Origin: Veillonella sp.
Lineage (GTDB): Bacteria; Bacillota; Negativicutes; Veillonellales; Veillonellaceae
NCBI RefSeq assembly: GCF_018364065.1
Contig: NZ_JAGZMO010000007.1
Span: 1 to 64,000 of the forward strand
Reading direction: 5' to 3'
DNA: 64,000 nt
Below the pieces are notes generated by a model that saw only the letters and a list, made by a program, of their open reading frames with translations, did not search any database and had not been told where the DNA came from. A program made the position numbers and the translations under genes. This document shows, one piece after another, positions 62,890-64,000 of the stretch. Each line of letters begins with the position of its first letter. Position 1 is the stretch's first letter.

Positions 62890-63462
62890 CTATCCCCCTA
62901 AATGTTCAACAACACAACTATCTTTTAGAATCTCTCGCCCTATATATTCATCTTCAATCACTCTATTAAAGCCTTCTTCACTAATTCGCTTTAATTCATC
63001 AAGGTATTGACATATGGAATCACTGTAGTGTTTACTTATTATTTGCGTCAAAAAAATAGGTTTCAAATTATTTTTATTATCTTTTTGATATAAACATAGT
63101 TTTATATATTCTCTAGATATTTCAATGATGGTAGCCCAATTTTCTTCTGTCATATCATTGGTGATTATATCCTTTATCTCCCATATAGATATTTTTCTCA
63201 TCAAGCGCGGAATTGTCCAGTTATAGGTCGCTTCTACTAGATTGTCTCCGGAACAAAGCATCTCTGCTTTCCCTCGAAACCCCTGTTGATAATTGTAATT
63301 TGGAATTTTGACTTTCATTAACGCCTGAAATGCCGCTTCCGCTATTAGAATCTCTTCTTCCTTCTCTAGTCCCTTTAGTTTCTCCAGTTCTTTTAGCATG
63401 GCTGGAATATCTTCTTCGTGAAATCCCCACTTGCGAAGCCGTTCTTCCATTGTTATTTTCAT
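62890..63462 (-). CDS. Array protein with WGF-x-EDIP N-terminus
   Basis: 190 residues from the ATG at 63462, with GGAG seven bases upstream. A helical N-terminus (MEERLRKWGFHEEDIPAMLK) is followed by ALMKVKIPNYNYQQGFRGKA and YNWTIPRLMRK, then a helical C-terminus LDELKRISEEGFNRVIEDEYI. It is clearly paralogous to the next gene. Soluble, no signal peptide. Low GC compared with the core genes. Unknown function; tandem diverged copies are typical of immunity or defence arrays. Confidence 0.72.
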   Translation of the reverse strand: MKITMEERLRKWGFHEEDIPAMLKELEKLKGLEKEEEILIAEAAFQALMKVKIPNYNYQQGFRGKAEMLCSGDNLVEATYNWTIPRLMRKISIWEIKDIITNDMTEENWATIIEISREYIKLCLYQKDNKNNLKPIFLTQIISKHYSDSICQYLDELKRISEEGFNRVIEDEYIGREILKDSCVVEHLGG

Positions 63463-63565
63463 ATGACTTCTCCACTTCCCTGCCGCCATTTTAGCAAAAA
63501 ACTACATTTTATATTCACTCTATATTAACCCATCATTTGCTATATACTTTATATACCTTGAACCA

Positions 63566-64000
63566 CTATAACTCTAAACGCTCCACGACATAGCTATCAC
63601 TTAAAATTTCTGTCCGTATAAACTCATCCGCAATAACTCTCTTAAACCCTTCTTCACTAATTCGTTTTAACACCTTAAGATACAAGCATATGATGGCATT
63701 ATCAGACATGCGAAATATAATTAGCCCCTCTGGCTTCACACCATATTTATTATCTTTTGAAGATAAACGCCTTTTTATATATGTCTTATAAAGATCAATT
63801 ACAGCAGTCCAATCACTTTCTGTCATTTGATCAAAAAGTAACGTTTCTGTCTCCTCTTCAAGAAGTCTTAATTCCCAATTTGGAATTGTCCAGTTATAAG
63901 TATGTTCTACCTCAATGGTTGGTTTGTTAATTAATGTTCTGGCTTTCGGATAAAATCCCTGCCCTCCGTCATAATTCGGTAGCTTAACTTTCATTAACGC
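63566..64000 (-). CDS. Array protein, paralog (5' end beyond window)
   Basis: At least 144 residues; the frame is open to the right edge. ALMKVKLPNYDGGQGFYPKA, YNWTIPNWELR and LKVLKRISEEGFKRVIADEFI repeat the pattern of the gene at 62890. A start at the internal Met at 63994 is unlikely because the two preceding codons (Ala-Leu) also match the paralog. Function unknown. Confidence 0.72.
   Translation of the reverse strand, partial: ALMKVKLPNYDGGQGFYPKARTLINKPTIEVEHTYNWTIPNWELRLLEEETETLLFDQMTESDWTAVIDLYKTYIKRRLSSKDNKYGVKPEGLIIFRMSDNAIICLYLKVLKRISEEGFKRVIADEFIRTEILSDSYVVERLEL

Overview
The window looks like a chromosome segment from a Negativicute, most likely Veillonella or a close relative. 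The evidence is a mix of diderm and Firmicute traits. Diderm traits are a trimeric autotransporter adhesin and several exported proteins. Firmicute-style traits are strong GGAGG ribosome binding sites, a SAM-I (S-box) leader with a transcription terminator, a YerC-type TrpR relative and frequent TTG/GTG starts. A cysteine (PTP-like) phytase of the Selenomonas type fits the same group. The genus is inferred; no database was searched. Most genes before 44 kb lie on the minus strand.

Region by region. 0-2.5 kb: 5' part of tuf, a CycA-like amino acid permease, and a five-tRNA operon (Thr-Tyr-fMet-Thr-Met) behind a perfect consensus promoter. 2.7-6 kb: a trimeric autotransporter with a collagen-like stalk and an unusual tail after its barrel. 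6-12.4 kb: uppP, two metallophosphoesterases, an oxidised-guanine repair pair (MTH1-like Nudix plus mutY with a 12-bp repeat array) and a GalT/HIT-like protein. 12.6-24.5 kb: a DUF1232 protein beside a long LEA-like repeat protein, an SDR, a TauE-type exporter, a yerC-like regulator, metNI under a SAM riboswitch, D-amino-acid aminotransferase, an acyltransferase, a DUF4127 protein and a TRIC-type channel. 25-26 kb: four more tRNAs and a degenerate repeat block.

26-39 kb is a complete hexarate (glucarate/galactarate) catabolic locus. It holds a CdaR regulator, a divergent LarA-like protein, glycerate kinase, a DapA-superfamily lyase, two glucarate dehydratases, tartronate-semialdehyde reductase, galactarate dehydratase and an MFS hexarate transporter. 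Hexarate enters by the transporter, GudD/GarD dehydrate it, the DapA-type enzyme probably cleaves the keto-deoxy product to pyruvate plus tartronate semialdehyde, and GarR and GarK take the latter to phosphoglycerate. No GarL-type aldolase is present.

39.7-43.3 kb is a translationally coupled MoxR ATPase / VWA-metallopeptidase pair with an upstream helical-repeat protein. 43.7-48.3 kb has sodA and a pyruvate formate-lyase whose glycyl-radical domain is a separate gene, followed by a structured intergenic region with a terminator just ahead of pflA. 48.4-55 kb has an RraA-family protein, tadA abutting tRNA-Ser, a Nudix hydrolase, an exported Met/His-rich repeat protein interrupted by an in-frame stop, the phytase-like phosphatase and ogt. 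55.3-60.1 kb has three exported proteins of one unrecognised family group; the largest fuses the other two types. 60-64 kb has pncB, an XRE regulator and an array of small related proteins that runs off the window.

Most noteworthy: the two-piece PFL, the A / B / A-B fusion family of exported proteins, the MoxR-VWA operon, the candidate structured RNAs before pflA and before the repeat protein, and the palindromes in the hexarate promoters.
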